Assembly: GCF_003369795.1 (NCBI RefSeq) | Contig: NZ_CP026730.1 | Coordinates: 3,224,001 to 3,288,000 of the forward strand | From: Streptomyces sp. CB09001 | Lineage (GTDB): Bacteria; Actinomycetota; Actinomycetes; Streptomycetales; Streptomycetaceae | Direction of reading: 5' to 3' | Length of the DNA: 64,000 nt | Shown here: piece by piece, positions 45,196 to 53,575 of the stretch | Numbering within the stretch: the stretch's first letter is position 1 | Layout of the letters: the number at the start of each line of letters is the position of its first letter | Program-made: the position numbers and the translations under genes | The notes under the pieces: model-generated | What the model was told of the DNA's origin: nothing | The model's database searches: none | The model's input: the letters and a program-made list of their open reading frames with translations, nothing else

Positions 45196-45786
45196 TCAGG
45201 GCGCCTTGAAACCGGCGGTGTCCAGCAGGCAGTCGAACGGGGCGGGGATCGGGAGCTTCTCACCGAAGGGCCGGGTGATGCGCGACTCGTATCCCTTGGC
45301 GGACGGCGTCCACAGGACTGTGGCCTGCTCCTCCTGCATGTCGAGGAGCAGGTAGACGGGGACGCCGGCGCGGCCGTAGACCTCCACCTTCTCGGTCAGG
45401 TCGTTGTTCCGGGTGGCGGGAGACGTCAGCTCGGCGACGAAGGACAGGGCCTCCCCGTCCAGGTGGTGGCTCTCCGTCTCGAAGACTCGCTCGTGTGCCA
45501 CGTGGATGTCCGGCCCGTAGGCGCACCCGTCTCCCGGGAAGACGTAGAGGAACGGCCCTCGTTCGATCACGTGAGATTCGGGCAGATGTGCCTCCAGTTG
45601 TGCGCACACCAGGCGCATCACTCGGAGGTAGTAGCCCTTCGACCACGGCGACACAACGATGCTCCCCCTCGTGATCTCGGCCCTGTAGCCGTCGGGTACA
45701 GCCAGTTCGTCGAGGGCTACCAGCAGTTCCTCGAAGCCCTGGTATTCAGTGCCGCTCGTCGTCGGTCGCTCCGCCATGACAGTCAT
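45196..45786 (-). CDS. Uma2-family putative restriction endonuclease
   Basis: A 196-residue protein of the Uma2 (DUF820) PD-(D/E)XK nuclease-fold family. It has the family stretches RGSIVVSPWSKG, the acidic Asp in YGPDIHVAH and the ELTSPATRNNDLTEKVEVY(G)RAGVPVYLL segment with the E-x-K pair. Members abound in Streptomyces, with no known role in most cases. The ATG at 45786 has GGGAGG at about 7 nt. There is no methylase gene nearby, so a restriction-modification role is unlikely. Confidence 0.85.
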   Translation of the reverse strand: MTVMAERPTTSGTEYQGFEELLVALDELAVPDGYRAEITRGSIVVSPWSKGYYLRVMRLVCAQLEAHLPESHVIERGPFLYVFPGDGCAYGPDIHVAHERVFETESHHLDGEALSFVAELTSPATRNNDLTEKVEVYGRAGVPVYLLLDMQEEQATVLWTPSAKGYESRITRPFGEKLPIPAPFDCLLDTAGFKAP

Positions 45787-45871
45787 GATGCGCCCTCCCC
45801 GTGATGCGGACCAGTGACGACTCAGCGTAGTGGATTGCTCACGCTGCCGTGACCCGCTTTTACGATCACCG

Positions 45872-46396
45872 TCACCCCCGCCCGAACCGCTCCTCCCGGT
45901 GCACCCGCCAGCGTTCCATCATCGCCACGATCTCCCCGTCGACGAACTCGAAGAAGGCGAGGGTCTCGGCCATGCGGCGGCCCGCCGGGGTGTCGGCGCC
46001 GAGGCTGGCGACGCCCTCGCTCAGCGCGTTCTCCCAGCGTTTGAGGACGGCCTCGCGGTTGGTGAGCGCCTCGTACCACTGGTTGCTGTGCACCCGGTAG
46101 CGCTCCCGGCGCGAGCCGGGTTCGCGCTCGCGCGCGACCATGTGCTGCTGCGAGAGGTAGCGCACGGCGCCGGACACGGCGGCCGGGCTGACCTGGAGGA
46201 CTTCGCCGAGTTCCGCGGAGGTCAGCGTGCCCGAGTCGGAGGCCAGCAGCGCGGCGAAGACCCGGGCGGGCATGCGCTGCATCCCGGCCTCGACCAGCTG
46301 CGCCGCGAAGCCCTCCACGAACTGGGACACCGCCTCGGGGTCGCGCCCCGGCCCCGCCGCATCCACCGCCGCCGCTTCCGCTGGTTCCTTCGTCAT
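45872..46396 (-). CDS. GbsR/MarR-type repressor of the ABC exporter
   Basis: A 174-residue GbsR-like regulator. The winged HTH lies at about 40-105 (AELGEVLQVSPAAVSGAVRY and then VAREREPGSRRERYRVH as wing), the C-terminal helix (about 125-170) is a dimerisation arm. It is divergent from a two-gene ABC exporter, 88 bp away, a layout typical for self-regulated drug-efflux genes. The ATG at 46396 is selected since the upstream extension reads through the divergent promoter. A perfect AACTT/AAGTT palindrome lies in the gap. Confidence 0.87.
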   Translation of the reverse strand: MTKEPAEAAAVDAAGPGRDPEAVSQFVEGFAAQLVEAGMQRMPARVFAALLASDSGTLTSAELGEVLQVSPAAVSGAVRYLSQQHMVAREREPGSRRERYRVHSNQWYEALTNREAVLKRWENALSEGVASLGADTPAGRRMAETLAFFEFVDGEIVAMMERWRVHREERFGRG

Positions 46397-46445
46397 CCGT
46401 CGATCATCTCTCACCCTGCGTCGCTCATCATCCTGACGGTTTCTT

Positions 46446-46458
46446 AACTTCACAAGTT
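46446..46458 (+). promoter_or_regulatory. Palindrome AACTTCACAAGTT, operator candidate
   Basis: A perfect 5-bp dyad with a 3-bp centre stands in the AT-rich middle of the 88-bp divergent gap between the GbsR-like gene and the ABC exporter, 28 bp before the latter's ATG. MarR/GbsR proteins bind such dyads. Confidence 0.55.
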
Positions 46459-46484
46459 TCTGAAAGAAGCGTACGTTCCGAATC

Positions 46485-47420
46485 ATGACGAAGGCAATCA
46501 GCGTCTCCGGACTGCACAAGTCGTTCGGACGCACGCATGCTCTGGACGGTCTCGACCTGGAGGTCGAGACCGGCGAGGTCCACGGGTTCCTCGGGCCCAA
46601 CGGAGCCGGCAAGTCCACCACCATCCGGGTCCTGCTCGGCCTGCTGCGCGCCGACGCCGGCGCCGCGCAGGTGCTCGGCCGCGACCCGTGGGCGGACGCG
46701 GTGGAGGCGCACCGGCGGATCGCTTACGTCCCCGGTGACGTGACGCTGTGGCGCAACCTCTCCGGCGGCGAGGTCATCGACCTCTACGGCAGGCTGCGCG
46801 GCGGGCTCGACACCCGGCGGCGCGCGGAGCTGGTCGAGCGGTTCGAACTCGACCCGACCAAGAAGGGCCGCACGTACTCCAAGGGCAATCGCCAGAAGGT
46901 GGCCCTGGTGGCCGCCTTCGCCTCGGACGTCGACCTGCTGATCCTCGACGAACCCACCTCCGGGCTCGACCCGTTGATGGAGGAGGTCTTCCAGCGCTGC
47001 GTGGAGGAGGAGCGCGAGCGCGGCCGGACGGTGCTGCTCTCCTCCCACATCCTCAGCGAGGTCGAGGAGCTGTGCGACCGGGTCAGCATCATCCGCACGG
47101 GACGGACCGTCGAGAGCGGCTCGCTCGCCGACCTGCGCCACCTCACCCGGACCAGCGTCACCGCCGAACTCGCGGGCGCCCCGAACGGCCTGGCCCACCT
47201 GCCCGGCGTGCACGACCTCGACGTCCAGGGCCACCGGGTCCGGCTCCAGGTCGACACCGACAAGCTGGACGCCGTCCTCAGGTCGCTGAGCGAGACCGGC
47301 GTGCGGTCGCTGACGTCGACGCCGCCGACGCTGGAGGAGCTGTTCCTGCGGCACTACCAGGCCGGGGACGCCGCGGACGCCGAGGACGCGGAGTCCGGAG
47401 CGGAGGTGACGGCGCGATGA
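46485..47420 (+). CDS. ABC exporter ATP-binding protein
   Basis: A 311-residue nucleotide-binding protein of the drug/antibiotic (DRA) export type. Walker A is GPNGAGKST (about 37-45), Walker [14 protein letters not shown] (about 149-161), the H-loop SSHILSE; the signature is degenerate (YSKGNRQKV in place of LSGGQ), as in many actinobacterial polyketide exporters. The C-terminal extension (about 215-311) resembles the DrrA regulatory part. The ATG at 46485 is preceded by no strong RBS. The stop overlaps the permease ATG by 4 nt. Confidence 0.92.
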   Translation: MTKAISVSGLHKSFGRTHALDGLDLEVETGEVHGFLGPNGAGKSTTIRVLLGLLRADAGAAQVLGRDPWADAVEAHRRIAYVPGDVTLWRNLSGGEVIDLYGRLRGGLDTRRRAELVERFELDPTKKGRTYSKGNRQKVALVAAFASDVDLLILDEPTSGLDPLMEEVFQRCVEEERERGRTVLLSSHILSEVEELCDRVSIIRTGRTVESGSLADLRHLTRTSVTAELAGAPNGLAHLPGVHDLDVQGHRVRLQVDTDKLDAVLRSLSETGVRSLTSTPPTLEELFLRHYQAGDAADAEDAESGAEVTAR

Positions 47421-49036
47421 CCGCCACCGCCGAAACCGCCGCCACCGCCTTCGCGGCCCGGTCCGGGGGCTCGCGCCACCTGGCCGGCACCGGCACGCTG
47501 CTGCGCTTCGCCCTGCGCCGCGACCGCGTACTGATCCCCGTCTGGGTCGCGGTGAACGCGCTCATGGTGCTGTCCATGCCGGGCACCATCAAGGGCCTGT
47601 ACGGCACCGCCGCCGAACGCGCCGACCTGATGCGGCAGATGGAGACCAACTCCTCGCTGCGCGCGCTGGTCGGCCCCGTCTTCGACGACGGTCTCGGCGC
47701 GCTCACCGCCTGGCGGGTCGGCCTGTACGCGGGTGCGCTCGCCGCCGTGATGAGCCTGCTGATCGTCGTCCGGCACACCCGGGACGAGGAGGAGAGCGGA
47801 CGGCAGGAGGTCGTCGCCTCCGGAATGGTCGGCCGCCGGGCCCCGCTCACGGCGGCGCTGCTGGCGGCGGCGGTCGCCAACGCCGTCCTGGCCCTGCTGA
47901 TCGCCGTCGGACTGGGCGGACAGGGGGCGGCGGGCGCGCTGGCCCTCGCGCTCGGGGTCGCGGGCGTCGGGATGCTCTTCGCGACCATGGCGGCGATCGT
48001 CGCCCAGCTCACCGAGAGCGCCCGGCTGGCCCGGGGCCTGACGGCGGCCGTGCTGGGCACGGCCTTCGTACTGCGGGCGGCGGGCGATTCGGCGACGGAC
48101 GACGGGTCGTCGGTCCTCACCTGGGTGTCGCCGCTCGGCTGGCTGGAGAACGTGCGGGCCTTCGCCGGTGAGCGGTGGTGGGTGCTGCTGCTGATCGCGG
48201 GCGCGACGGTGGCGCAGGGGGCGGTGGCCTATGCCCTGGCCGGTCGCCGGGACCTCGGCATGAGCTTCCTGCCGACCCGGCCGGGGCCGGCCGCCGGGCG
48301 CCTGCGTACGGCGGGTGCGCTGGCCTGGCGCCTGCAGCGGGGCAGCGTCCTCGGCTGGAGCATCGGCTTCTTCCTCGCCGGTGTCGTCTACGGCGGGATG
48401 ACGGAGGGCGCGGCCGATCTGGTCGGGGACAACGAACAGGCCCGCGAGATCATCGAGCGGATGGGCGGACAGGCCGGGCTGACCGACGCGTTCGTGTCGG
48501 CGATGGTCGGCATGCTCGGGCTGATCGCCGCGCTCTACGTCGTGGCGTCGGTGCTGCGGCTCAGCGGCGAGGAGATCTCCGGGCGCGCGGAACCGGTGCT
48601 GGCGGGCGCGGTGGGCCGGCTGCGGTGGGCCGCGGGCCACCTGGTGATCGCCTTCGGCGGCGCGGCGCTCATCATGCTGCTCGCCGGGCTCGGCTTCGCC
48701 GCCGGGTACGGGCAGGACTTCGGGGCGATCCTGGGCGCGTGCCTGGTCCAGCTCCCGGCGGTGTGGGTGATCGGCGGGGCGGCGGTGCTGCTGCACGGTC
48801 TGCTGCCCCGGGCGGCGGTGGGCGCGTGGGCCGTCGCGGGCGCGGTGCTGCTGCTCGGGTGGGTCGGACCGGCGCTGGACGTGCCGCAGAGCGTCCTGGA
48901 CGTGTCCCCGTTCGGCCACCTGCCGAAGCTGCCGGGCGGGGAGATGAGCTGGCCGCCGGTGCTGGCGCTGGTCCTGATCGCGGGGGCGCTGGTGGCGGCG
49001 GGGCTCGCCGGGCTGCGGCGGCGGGACCTGACGTGA
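47417..49036 (+). CDS. ABC exporter permease (polyketide-antibiotic exporter type)
   Basis: A 539-residue membrane protein with about 12 hydrophobic helices in two similar halves (starts [20 protein letters not shown] and [19 protein letters not shown]). This fused double-permease layout matches exporters such as TipA-region or ABC-2 polyketide-type proteins of actinobacteria. It works with the ATPase just upstream. ATGA overlap at the start. Substrate unknown; the divergent GbsR-type gene is the likely controller. Confidence 0.9.
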   Translation: MTATAETAATAFAARSGGSRHLAGTGTLLRFALRRDRVLIPVWVAVNALMVLSMPGTIKGLYGTAAERADLMRQMETNSSLRALVGPVFDDGLGALTAWRVGLYAGALAAVMSLLIVVRHTRDEEESGRQEVVASGMVGRRAPLTAALLAAAVANAVLALLIAVGLGGQGAAGALALALGVAGVGMLFATMAAIVAQLTESARLARGLTAAVLGTAFVLRAAGDSATDDGSSVLTWVSPLGWLENVRAFAGERWWVLLLIAGATVAQGAVAYALAGRRDLGMSFLPTRPGPAAGRLRTAGALAWRLQRGSVLGWSIGFFLAGVVYGGMTEGAADLVGDNEQAREIIERMGGQAGLTDAFVSAMVGMLGLIAALYVVASVLRLSGEEISGRAEPVLAGAVGRLRWAAGHLVIAFGGAALIMLLAGLGFAAGYGQDFGAILGACLVQLPAVWVIGGAAVLLHGLLPRAAVGAWAVAGAVLLLGWVGPALDVPQSVLDVSPFGHLPKLPGGEMSWPPVLALVLIAGALVAAGLAGLRRRDLT

Positions 49037-49169
49037 CGTTCGCGGGGCCGGTCCGGGCCGCCGACGTCGGAATCCGGACAGATCGCGGCGGATCGCGGCG
49101 GCCCCTTGCGGGGAGGCGACGCAACGGAAATAGTTGAACGCTAAACCACAACGGGAGGGGAGCACCCAC

Positions 49170-49634
49170 ATGAGCGTCGCGCTCGTACGCAACCCCGGCG
49201 AAGGCACCCACTACCACTACTACGACAGCGTCCAGGAACAGGTCGTGTCGCACACCGAGACCCAGGGAGTCGTCAGCGTCGCGCGGCTGACCATGCGCCG
49301 CGCGGACGCACCGCCCCTGCACGTGCACAGCCGCGAGGACGAGAGCTGGGTGGTGCTGTCCGGGCGCGTCCGCTTCTGGATCGGTTCGGCCTCGCTCGAC
49401 GCGTGCGAGGTCCACGACGCCGGGCCCGGTGCCTACGTCTTCGGCCCCCGGTCGGTCCCCCACACGTTCCAGCCGCTCACCACCACGGGGGAGGTGCTGG
49501 TCATCAACAACCCGGGGGCGATCGAAGGCTACTTCCGCTCGGTCGGGCAGGCCGGGGCGCGGCACGATCGGGACCACGTGGACGGACTCGCCCGCTACGG
49601 GGTGGCCCTCCTGGACGACCCGCCCCACGCGTAG
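49170..49634 (+). CDS. Cupin-domain protein
   Basis: A 154-residue single-domain cupin. The metal motif 1 is visible as LHVHSREDESWVVLSGRVRF (His, His, Glu) at about 51-70 and motif 2 as AYVFGPRSVPHTFQ (His) at about 89-102. The fold suggests a small-molecule binding or isomerase/dioxygenase role, but no clear function. The ATG at 49170 has GGGAGGGGAGC. It follows the ABC exporter after 133 bp and may be separately transcribed. Confidence 0.86.
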   Translation: MSVALVRNPGEGTHYHYYDSVQEQVVSHTETQGVVSVARLTMRRADAPPLHVHSREDESWVVLSGRVRFWIGSASLDACEVHDAGPGAYVFGPRSVPHTFQPLTTTGEVLVINNPGAIEGYFRSVGQAGARHDRDHVDGLARYGVALLDDPPHA

Positions 49635-49691
49635 CGGCGTGCCGCGCCCCCGCGGTGAAACCGGCGCGGGCGCGACGGCGTCCTCGTGGAC

Positions 49692-49976
49692 ATGAAGCGA
49701 GACGCGGTGACGGGTGGCGGGTGCCTGGTGTCGACGGCGGGTGTCGTGGGCGCCGTATGGCTGTGGGGCGCCTCGGACCGCACGCAGCGGCATCTCGGCA
49801 ACGAGTTCGAGAACAACGGGCAGGACTTCGGCGCCGTCCTCACCGAGCTGCCGTTCGTCTTCCTCGCCGGGGCCGTCGTGCCCGCCGTGGTGTGGGGGCT
49901 CGGGGCCTGGCTGCTGGTGCGGCACCGACGCGCGGCGTCCGCGACGTCCTCGACGCCCTCAGACCTCCACGCGTAG
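49692..49976 (+). CDS. Small membrane protein
   Basis: A 94-residue protein with two hydrophobic segments (about 8-26, GGGCLVSTAGVVGAVWLWG, and about 52-75, LPFVFLAGAVVPAVVWGLG), with a polar loop between. The tail is Ala/Arg/Ser-rich. It starts at an ATG (49692) or a GTG 6 nt earlier. The last 18 bp overlap the P450 gene in convergent orientation. The function is unknown. Confidence 0.62.
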   Translation: MKRDAVTGGGCLVSTAGVVGAVWLWGASDRTQRHLGNEFENNGQDFGAVLTELPFVFLAGAVVPAVVWGLGAWLLVRHRRAASATSSTPSDLHA

Positions 49977-51179
49977 CTCCGTCAGTCCGCGCATCACGAA
50001 ATTCGGCCGGCGTTCCGGTTCCGCCGCCAGGTGCAGCCCCGGGGCCCGCTCCAGCAGGGACGTCATGGACGCCGCCAGTTCGATGCGGGCCAGCGGGGCA
50101 CCGATGCAGTAGTGGATGCCGGCGCTGAAGGAGATGTGAGGGTTGTCCCGGCGGGTGAGGTCGAGGCGTTCCGGGTCGGTGAAGACCGCCGGGTCGTGGT
50201 TGGCGGAGCCGAACAGCATCGCCACCTCCGCGCCGCGCGGGAGGGTCGTCCCGTCGATCTCGATCTCGTCCAGGACCCAGCGTTCGAAGAGCTGGAGCGG
50301 GGTGTCGTAGCGCATCAGCTCCTCCACGGCCGACGGGACGAGGGAGTGGTCCGCGCGCAGGGCCGCCAGCTGGTCGGGGTGGCGGAAGAGCGCCAGCCAG
50401 CCGTTGGTGGTGGCGTTCACCGTGGCCTCGTGACCGGCGTTCAGGAGCAGGACGCAGGTCGAGATCATCTCCTGCTCGGTGAGGCGGTCGTCGTCCTCGT
50501 CGTGGGCCGCGATCAGGCCCGAGATCAGGTCGTCGCCGGGGTCCTTGCGGCGGGCCGCGATCAGTGCGCGCAGGTAGTCCGAGAAGTCGAGCGAGGCCCG
50601 GACCGCCTTCGCCGCCGTCTCCTCGGACGGGTTCAGCTCGTACATCCCGCAGATCTCCGCCGACCAGGGGCGCAGCGGGGACCGCTCGGACTCCGGGATG
50701 CCCAGCATCTCGGCGATCACGGCGACCGGCAGCGGCTCGGCCACGTCGGTGAGCAGATCGCCGCCGCCCGCCGCCACCAGCCGGGCCACCAGCTCGTCCG
50801 CCAGCCCGTGCACGTACGGCTTCAGCCGCTCCACCGTGCGCGGCGTGAACGCCTTCGACACCAGACGCCGGATACGGGTGTGGTCCGGCGGCTCCAGGTC
50901 GAGCATGCCGTGGTCGTTGAGGGTGTGGAAGGGCTCCTGCTCCGGCGGGGGCGGCGTGCGGCCGAAGTCCTCGTGCGAGAAACGGTGCTGGTAGGTCCGG
51001 CCCAGGCGGCGGTCGCGCAGCAGCGCCGAGACGTCCGCGTGGTGCGGGACCAGCCACTGGTCGGTCGGCTCGTAGTAGAGCACGCGCCCCCGGGCCCGCA
51101 GCTCGGCGAAGGCGGGGTAGGGGTCGGCGACGAACGCGGGGTTCCAGGGGTCGAACGCGAGGTCGGACGCAGACGTCAT
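49959..51179 (-). CDS. Cytochrome P450
   Basis: A 406-residue class I bacterial P450 (CYP107-like). It has the heme-ligand loop FSAGIHYCIGAPLARIE (Cys at about 350), the K-helix ExxR in EELMRYD, and an I-helix LLLNAGHEATVN in which the usual acid-Thr pair is AGHEAT rather than AGHETT. The N-terminus MTSASDLAFDPWNPAFVADP is typical of soluble Streptomyces P450s. There is no ferredoxin gene nearby. The ATG at 51179 is the start of the conserved part. Possible secondary metabolite or xenobiotic oxidase. Confidence 0.93.
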   Translation of the reverse strand: MTSASDLAFDPWNPAFVADPYPAFAELRARGRVLYYEPTDQWLVPHHADVSALLRDRRLGRTYQHRFSHEDFGRTPPPPEQEPFHTLNDHGMLDLEPPDHTRIRRLVSKAFTPRTVERLKPYVHGLADELVARLVAAGGGDLLTDVAEPLPVAVIAEMLGIPESERSPLRPWSAEICGMYELNPSEETAAKAVRASLDFSDYLRALIAARRKDPGDDLISGLIAAHDEDDDRLTEQEMISTCVLLLNAGHEATVNATTNGWLALFRHPDQLAALRADHSLVPSAVEELMRYDTPLQLFERWVLDEIEIDGTTLPRGAEVAMLFGSANHDPAVFTDPERLDLTRRDNPHISFSAGIHYCIGAPLARIELAASMTSLLERAPGLHLAAEPERRPNFVMRGLTELRVEV

Positions 51180-51219
51180 GGATGGACCATAGGAAACGAG
51201 GAGCCTCGGACGGAAGCCC

Positions 51220-51414
51220 TCATCCCCGGGAGTGCCGCTTGATGCCCTCGACGAAGGCGGCGAAGGCGGGCGCAGGGACGGAGAGGGTCCCGCGGGCGGG
51301 AGCCTTGGAATCGCGGATGGATATGTGAGTGTCCGACTCGGCGATCTCGACGCAGGTGTCGCCGTCGCCACCGCCCGAGTAGCTGGACTTACGCCAGTGC
51401 ATGCTCTCGGTCAT
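51220..51414 (-). CDS. DUF397 protein
   Basis: A 64-residue DUF397 protein beginning MTESMHWRKSSYSGGGDGDTC, then VEIAE and IRDSKAP, FAAFVEGIK, all diagnostic. In Streptomyces, DUF397 proteins are the small partners of Scr1/WhiJ-type XRE regulators, controlling development and antibiotic production. The ATG at 51414 has GAGG at 7 nt. It lies 8 bp after the XRE gene. Confidence 0.93.
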   Translation of the reverse strand: MTESMHWRKSSYSGGGDGDTCVEIAESDTHISIRDSKAPARGTLSVPAPAFAAFVEGIKRHSRG

Positions 51415-51422
51415 GTCTCGCC

Positions 51423-52274
51423 TCACAGCTCCTTCGTCAAGCGGTGGATGAAGTCCCGCGACGCGGTGGGACTCAGCGACGCGCCCTGCATTCTATGAAG
51501 GAGCGTTCGAAGCTGCTTCAGCTGCGCAGCCGCATCGATGAGGGCGACCCCGGTAGGGGCATCACGAAGACCGGTGTCCAATTGAGGCACCGAACCGCCC
51601 GCGTACATCATCGAGACCCCGGCACCGCCAAAGCCGTCCTGATCGAACGGAATGACCCTCACGTTGGCATGCCCTTCTTCGATCTGGTCGAGGATCCGCT
51701 GTAGTTGGACGCGGCAAACGCCGCGATCTGCCACCCGAACACGAAGAGCGCACTCGTGGATCAGCGTCTCGTAGGGGGTCGCGTTGTCACCTGCGACCAC
51801 CCCGCTCCGCTTCATCCGGTGTTCCACCCGAGGGTTCAGCTCACTCTCGGGCAAGCCGGGATGCACATACGTATAAAGCGCGCGTGCGTAGTCAGCGGTC
51901 TGCAACAGCCCTGGGACGTGCGTAATCACGACCTCACGTAGGTACGTCGCATGGTGTTCGATCTCAGCGGTGTTCTGGAAAACCGGCGGCAGCACTCCCC
52001 GGTACGCCTCCCACCAACCGCGCGTACGGTCTGTCGCCATAGCAACGAGCGCATCGATCAACGCCTCGTCCGTACACGCGTAGTGAGCCGCGAGCCGCCT
52101 CACTCGTTCTTCGCTGACACCAGCAAAGCCCAGCTCCATCTGACTGATCTGTGCTGAGGTCGAATTCAGCAAACCGGCTACCTCGCGCGCCTTGAGCCCA
52201 GCCGCCTCACGCAGACGTCGCAGCTCGACTCCCAGGCGCACCTGGCGCCCGGTCGCATGACTCCTCGGCGGCAT
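51423..52274 (-). CDS. XRE regulator with DUF5753 (WhiJ/Scr1 type)
   Basis: A 283-residue XRE-family regulator. The N-terminal HTH (about 13-68: LRRLREAAGLKAREVAGLLN) is followed by the DUF5753 domain (about 100-280: THVPGLLQTADYARALYTY). Proteins of this type (WhiJ, AbaA-like) repress development or antibiotic genes; the DUF397 partner modulates binding. The ATG at 52274 is the clear start. The DUF397 gene follows, and an HATPase gene is divergent 228 bp away, making a complete WhiJ-type trio. Confidence 0.92.
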   Translation of the reverse strand: MPPRSHATGRQVRLGVELRRLREAAGLKAREVAGLLNSTSAQISQMELGFAGVSEERVRRLAAHYACTDEALIDALVAMATDRTRGWWEAYRGVLPPVFQNTAEIEHHATYLREVVITHVPGLLQTADYARALYTYVHPGLPESELNPRVEHRMKRSGVVAGDNATPYETLIHECALRVRVADRGVCRVQLQRILDQIEEGHANVRVIPFDQDGFGGAGVSMMYAGGSVPQLDTGLRDAPTGVALIDAAAQLKQLRTLLHRMQGASLSPTASRDFIHRLTKEL

Positions 52275-52502
52275 CCGATCTCCTCAACAGTCCCGTCGAC
52301 GCGCCTCGTTCGAGTGTCAGACTACGGGAACCAGTTGCGTTGGCAATAATTGTTGCCCTACCGTCAGTGACGCGACGCACACGCTGCGGAACCCCGGGGC
52401 ACCGGAAGCGCACCGCACCGTCCTGCCATGACGGACGCGGCATGGACACCGCCCGGAGGCCGCGCCCTCCCCCACCTCCCCGCACCCGAACGGAGTTGCC
52501 GC

Positions 52503-52940
52503 ATGCCCGAAGACGAGTCCTGGGAGTACTCCCTGTACATCCCCAACGACCCGCGCGCAGTCACGATCAGTCGGCGCACCCTGCGTCTCATCCTCACCAT
52601 GCACGGACTGATCCGCCTCGTCGACCTCGCGGAGCTCCTCGCGGCGGAGCTGATCGGCAACGCCGTGCTGCACACCAAGGGGCCCGCCGCACTGCGGGTG
52701 CGCTGGTCACCGCCAGGGACGCTGCGGATCGGCGCGTGGGACGCGGATCCCGAACCTCCCGGTGCTCCCGCCCGGTTGGCGGACGTGACCGGCGACGAGA
52801 GCGGCCGGGGGCTCGCCCTCGTCAGAGCCTGCTCCGACCTGTGGGGGTGGCAGCCGCTCTCCCGGTTCGGCAACAGGGGCAAATACGTGTGGTGCGAGGT
52901 CGGTGCCGGTCAGCCCGGGGTGACCAGTCGCGCCTCGTAG
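52503..52940 (+). CDS. HATPase_c anti-sigma-like protein (RsbW/SpoIIAB type)
   Basis: A 145-residue protein with a GHKL ATPase fold. The N-box AELIGNAVLHTKGPAALRVRW and the G1 box AWDADPEPP are present, and the G2 stretch is ESGRGLALVRACSDLWGW. It belongs to the many actinobacterial anti-sigma-factor-like kinases that accompany WhiJ-type regulators. The ATG at 52503 with GGAG at 8 nt is preferred; an ATG at 52428 would add 25 residues. The last 31 bp overlap the response-regulator gene in convergent orientation. Confidence 0.85.
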   Translation: MPEDESWEYSLYIPNDPRAVTISRRTLRLILTMHGLIRLVDLAELLAAELIGNAVLHTKGPAALRVRWSPPGTLRIGAWDADPEPPGAPARLADVTGDESGRGLALVRACSDLWGWQPLSRFGNRGKYVWCEVGAGQPGVTSRAS

Positions 52941-53575
52941 GCGAAGACCGCCGCCTGGGTGCGGTCGCGCAGGCCGAGCTTCACCAGGATGCGGCTGACG
53001 TGGGTCTTGATCGTCGACTCGGCGACCACCAGGCGTTCGGCGATCTCCGAGTTGGACAGGCCCTGCGCGATCAGGACCAGGACCTCCGTCTCGCGTTCGG
53101 TCAGGTCGCCGTAGGCCGCCTGGGCCGAGGGCATCAGGCGCGGGGCGTCGGAGAGCTTGGAGAACTCGGTGATCAGGCGCTTGGTGATCGAGGGGGCGAG
53201 GAGGGCCTCGCCGGACGCCACCACCCGGACGCCGTCCGCGAGCTGGCGGGCCGAGGCGTCCTTGAGGAGGAAGCCGGACGCACCCGCGCGCAGCGCCTGG
53301 TACACGTACTCGTCGAGGTCGAAGGTGGTGAGGACCAGCACCTTGGACGTGCTGTCCGCCGCCACGATCTCCCGGGTCGCCTCGATGCCGTTCAGCTCGG
53401 GCATGCGGATGTCCATCAGGACGACGTCCGGAGCCAGCTCGCGGACCTTCGCCACCGCCTCGCGGCCGTTGACCGCCTCACCGGCGACCTCGATGTCCGG
53501 CATCGCGTTCAACAGGACCGAGAAGCCCTCGCGGACCATCATCTGATCGTCGGCGATCAGTACGCGGATCGTCAT
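52910..53575 (-). CDS. NarL/LuxR-family response regulator (pair 1)
   Basis: A 221-residue response regulator. The receiver (about 1-120) has DD9-10 region RVLIADDQMMVREGF, phospho-Asp in VVLMDIRMPELNG (about 54), Thr in LTTFDLDEY and Lys in FLLKDA. The LuxR HTH (about 150-215) reads LTERETEVLVLIAQGLSNSE. The ATG at 53575 overlaps the cognate kinase stop (ATGA). Very similar to the regulator at 55011-55697. Target unknown. Confidence 0.93.
   Translation of the reverse strand: MTIRVLIADDQMMVREGFSVLLNAMPDIEVAGEAVNGREAVAKVRELAPDVVLMDIRMPELNGIEATREIVAADSTSKVLVLTTFDLDEYVYQALRAGASGFLLKDASARQLADGVRVVASGEALLAPSITKRLITEFSKLSDAPRLMPSAQAAYGDLTERETEVLVLIAQGLSNSEIAERLVVAESTIKTHVSRILVKLGLRDRTQAAVFAYEARLVTPG

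Noticed and set aside
45196..45786. Restriction-modification or defence island around Uma2
   Set aside because: No methylase, helicase or other defence gene lies nearby; Uma2 genes are common as isolated copies in Streptomyces.
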